NCBI GenBank assembly: GCA_037157565.1
Contig: JAZHRO010000022.1
Span: forward strand, 4,340,001-4,404,000
Source: Thalassia testudinum
Taxonomy: Eukaryota > Streptophyta > Magnoliopsida > Alismatales > Hydrocharitaceae
DNA length: 64,000 nt
Direction of reading: 5' to 3'
Shown: piece by piece, positions 63,752 to 64,000 of the stretch
Layout of the letters: every line of letters begins with the position of its first letter
Position numbering within the stretch: position 1 is the first letter of the stretch
Notes under the pieces: model-generated
Database searches by the model: none
Told to the model about the DNA's origin: nothing
Seen by the model: only the letters and a program-made list of their open reading frames with translations
Position numbers and translations under genes: made by a program

Positions 63752-64000
63752 TGATGAGAGCCTCATCATGAGCCCTAACTAACTCAGTTTGACTTATGAA
63801 AGAAAATAAGAGCTCCTACATAACCTAGAGAAGGACCTAATTCAAGGAATTAATGTTCTGAGAAGAAAACATGAAACAAAGGTTAAAATTACAATTTTAC
63901 CATTGTAGTACATAAATGGAATTTCTCATAGGAAAAACATAGGTCAAATGATCTGAATAAGATAAAGAGTAGGTTATTTCAGTTAGAAATGGGTTATTGT
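63752..64000 (+). repeat. NAE2 3' LTR, first 249 bp
   Basis: It is colinear with 48460-48705 and is cut by the window end. Confidence 0.85.

Larger units (their letters stand above)
48460..64000 (+). mobile_element. NAE2: second NAE element, plus strand, runs past the window end, contains NAA
   Basis: The 5' LTR is 48460-51273, the PBS 51274, a broken acidic ORF 52438-54392, and the 3' module is split by NAA (55049-62795). The 3' LTR begins at 63752 and is cut by the window. It is inserted in TEK3 gag (left flank ACCAC at 48455-48459). The first 245 bp of the two LTRs are roughly 90% identical, so it is older than NAA. Confidence 0.85.

Overview
The window is a piece of plant (angiosperm) nuclear heterochromatin built almost entirely from nested Ty3/gypsy LTR retrotransposons. 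I see no intact host gene, no rRNA gene and no prokaryotic feature. The plant assignment rests on OTA-lineage (Athila/Tat-like) and Tekay/Del-like chromovirus polymerase remnants, primer-binding sites complementary to plant tRNA-Asp, and LTRs of 1.4 to 3.9 kb. The species cannot be named from the sequence. Labels are mine: TEK = chromovirus family; ATH = OTA gag-pol elements; NAE and NAA = non-autonomous elements; soloA, LTR-F and LTR-H = isolated LTRs.

Layout. 1-1953: TEK1, the end of a minus-strand TEK LTR. 1954-8864: ATH1, a decayed plus-strand pol with a 3' noncoding module and LTR. 9181-9792: a gag remnant in the same orientation, broken by TEK2 (9793-10976, flank resuming at 25984). 10977-25978: ATH2, a complete but decayed 15-kb minus-strand element with TSD TGCAT; its gag holds soloA1 (20460-22098). 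26270-28526: LTR-H (minus) with an AGCT-rich array; the 3' end of its element follows to 29081. 29082-39017: NAE1 (minus), encoding a 542-residue acidic protein instead of gag-pol. 39072-48459: TEK3 (minus), with LTR-F inside its 3' LTR and soloA3 inside its RT (TSD CAGTA). 48460-64000+: NAE2 (plus), inserted in the TEK3 gag. 55049-62795: NAA, a young complete element inside NAE2 (TSD ATAAT, LTRs about 98% identical by eye).

How the parts may work together. ATH2 carries gag, protease, RT, RNase H and integrase. NAE1 and NAE2 lack all of these but share with ATH2 the tRNA-Asp PBS, a leader block, a stop codon inside the same post-pol motif, a 3' module (duplicated PPT-like motif, a 50-nt hairpin, repeats at fixed spacing, an antisense tRNA-like stretch) and LTR ends. 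This suggests that ATH2-type proteins mobilised NAE RNAs. Several LTR families also carry AGACGTCT boxes whose starts lie exactly 20 bp apart, often as a quartet with 20-12-20 offsets.

Most coding remnants are dead. Many nonsense codons are TAG or TAA where the family has glutamine or tryptophan, which fits deamination of methylated cytosine. All identities are by-eye estimates.
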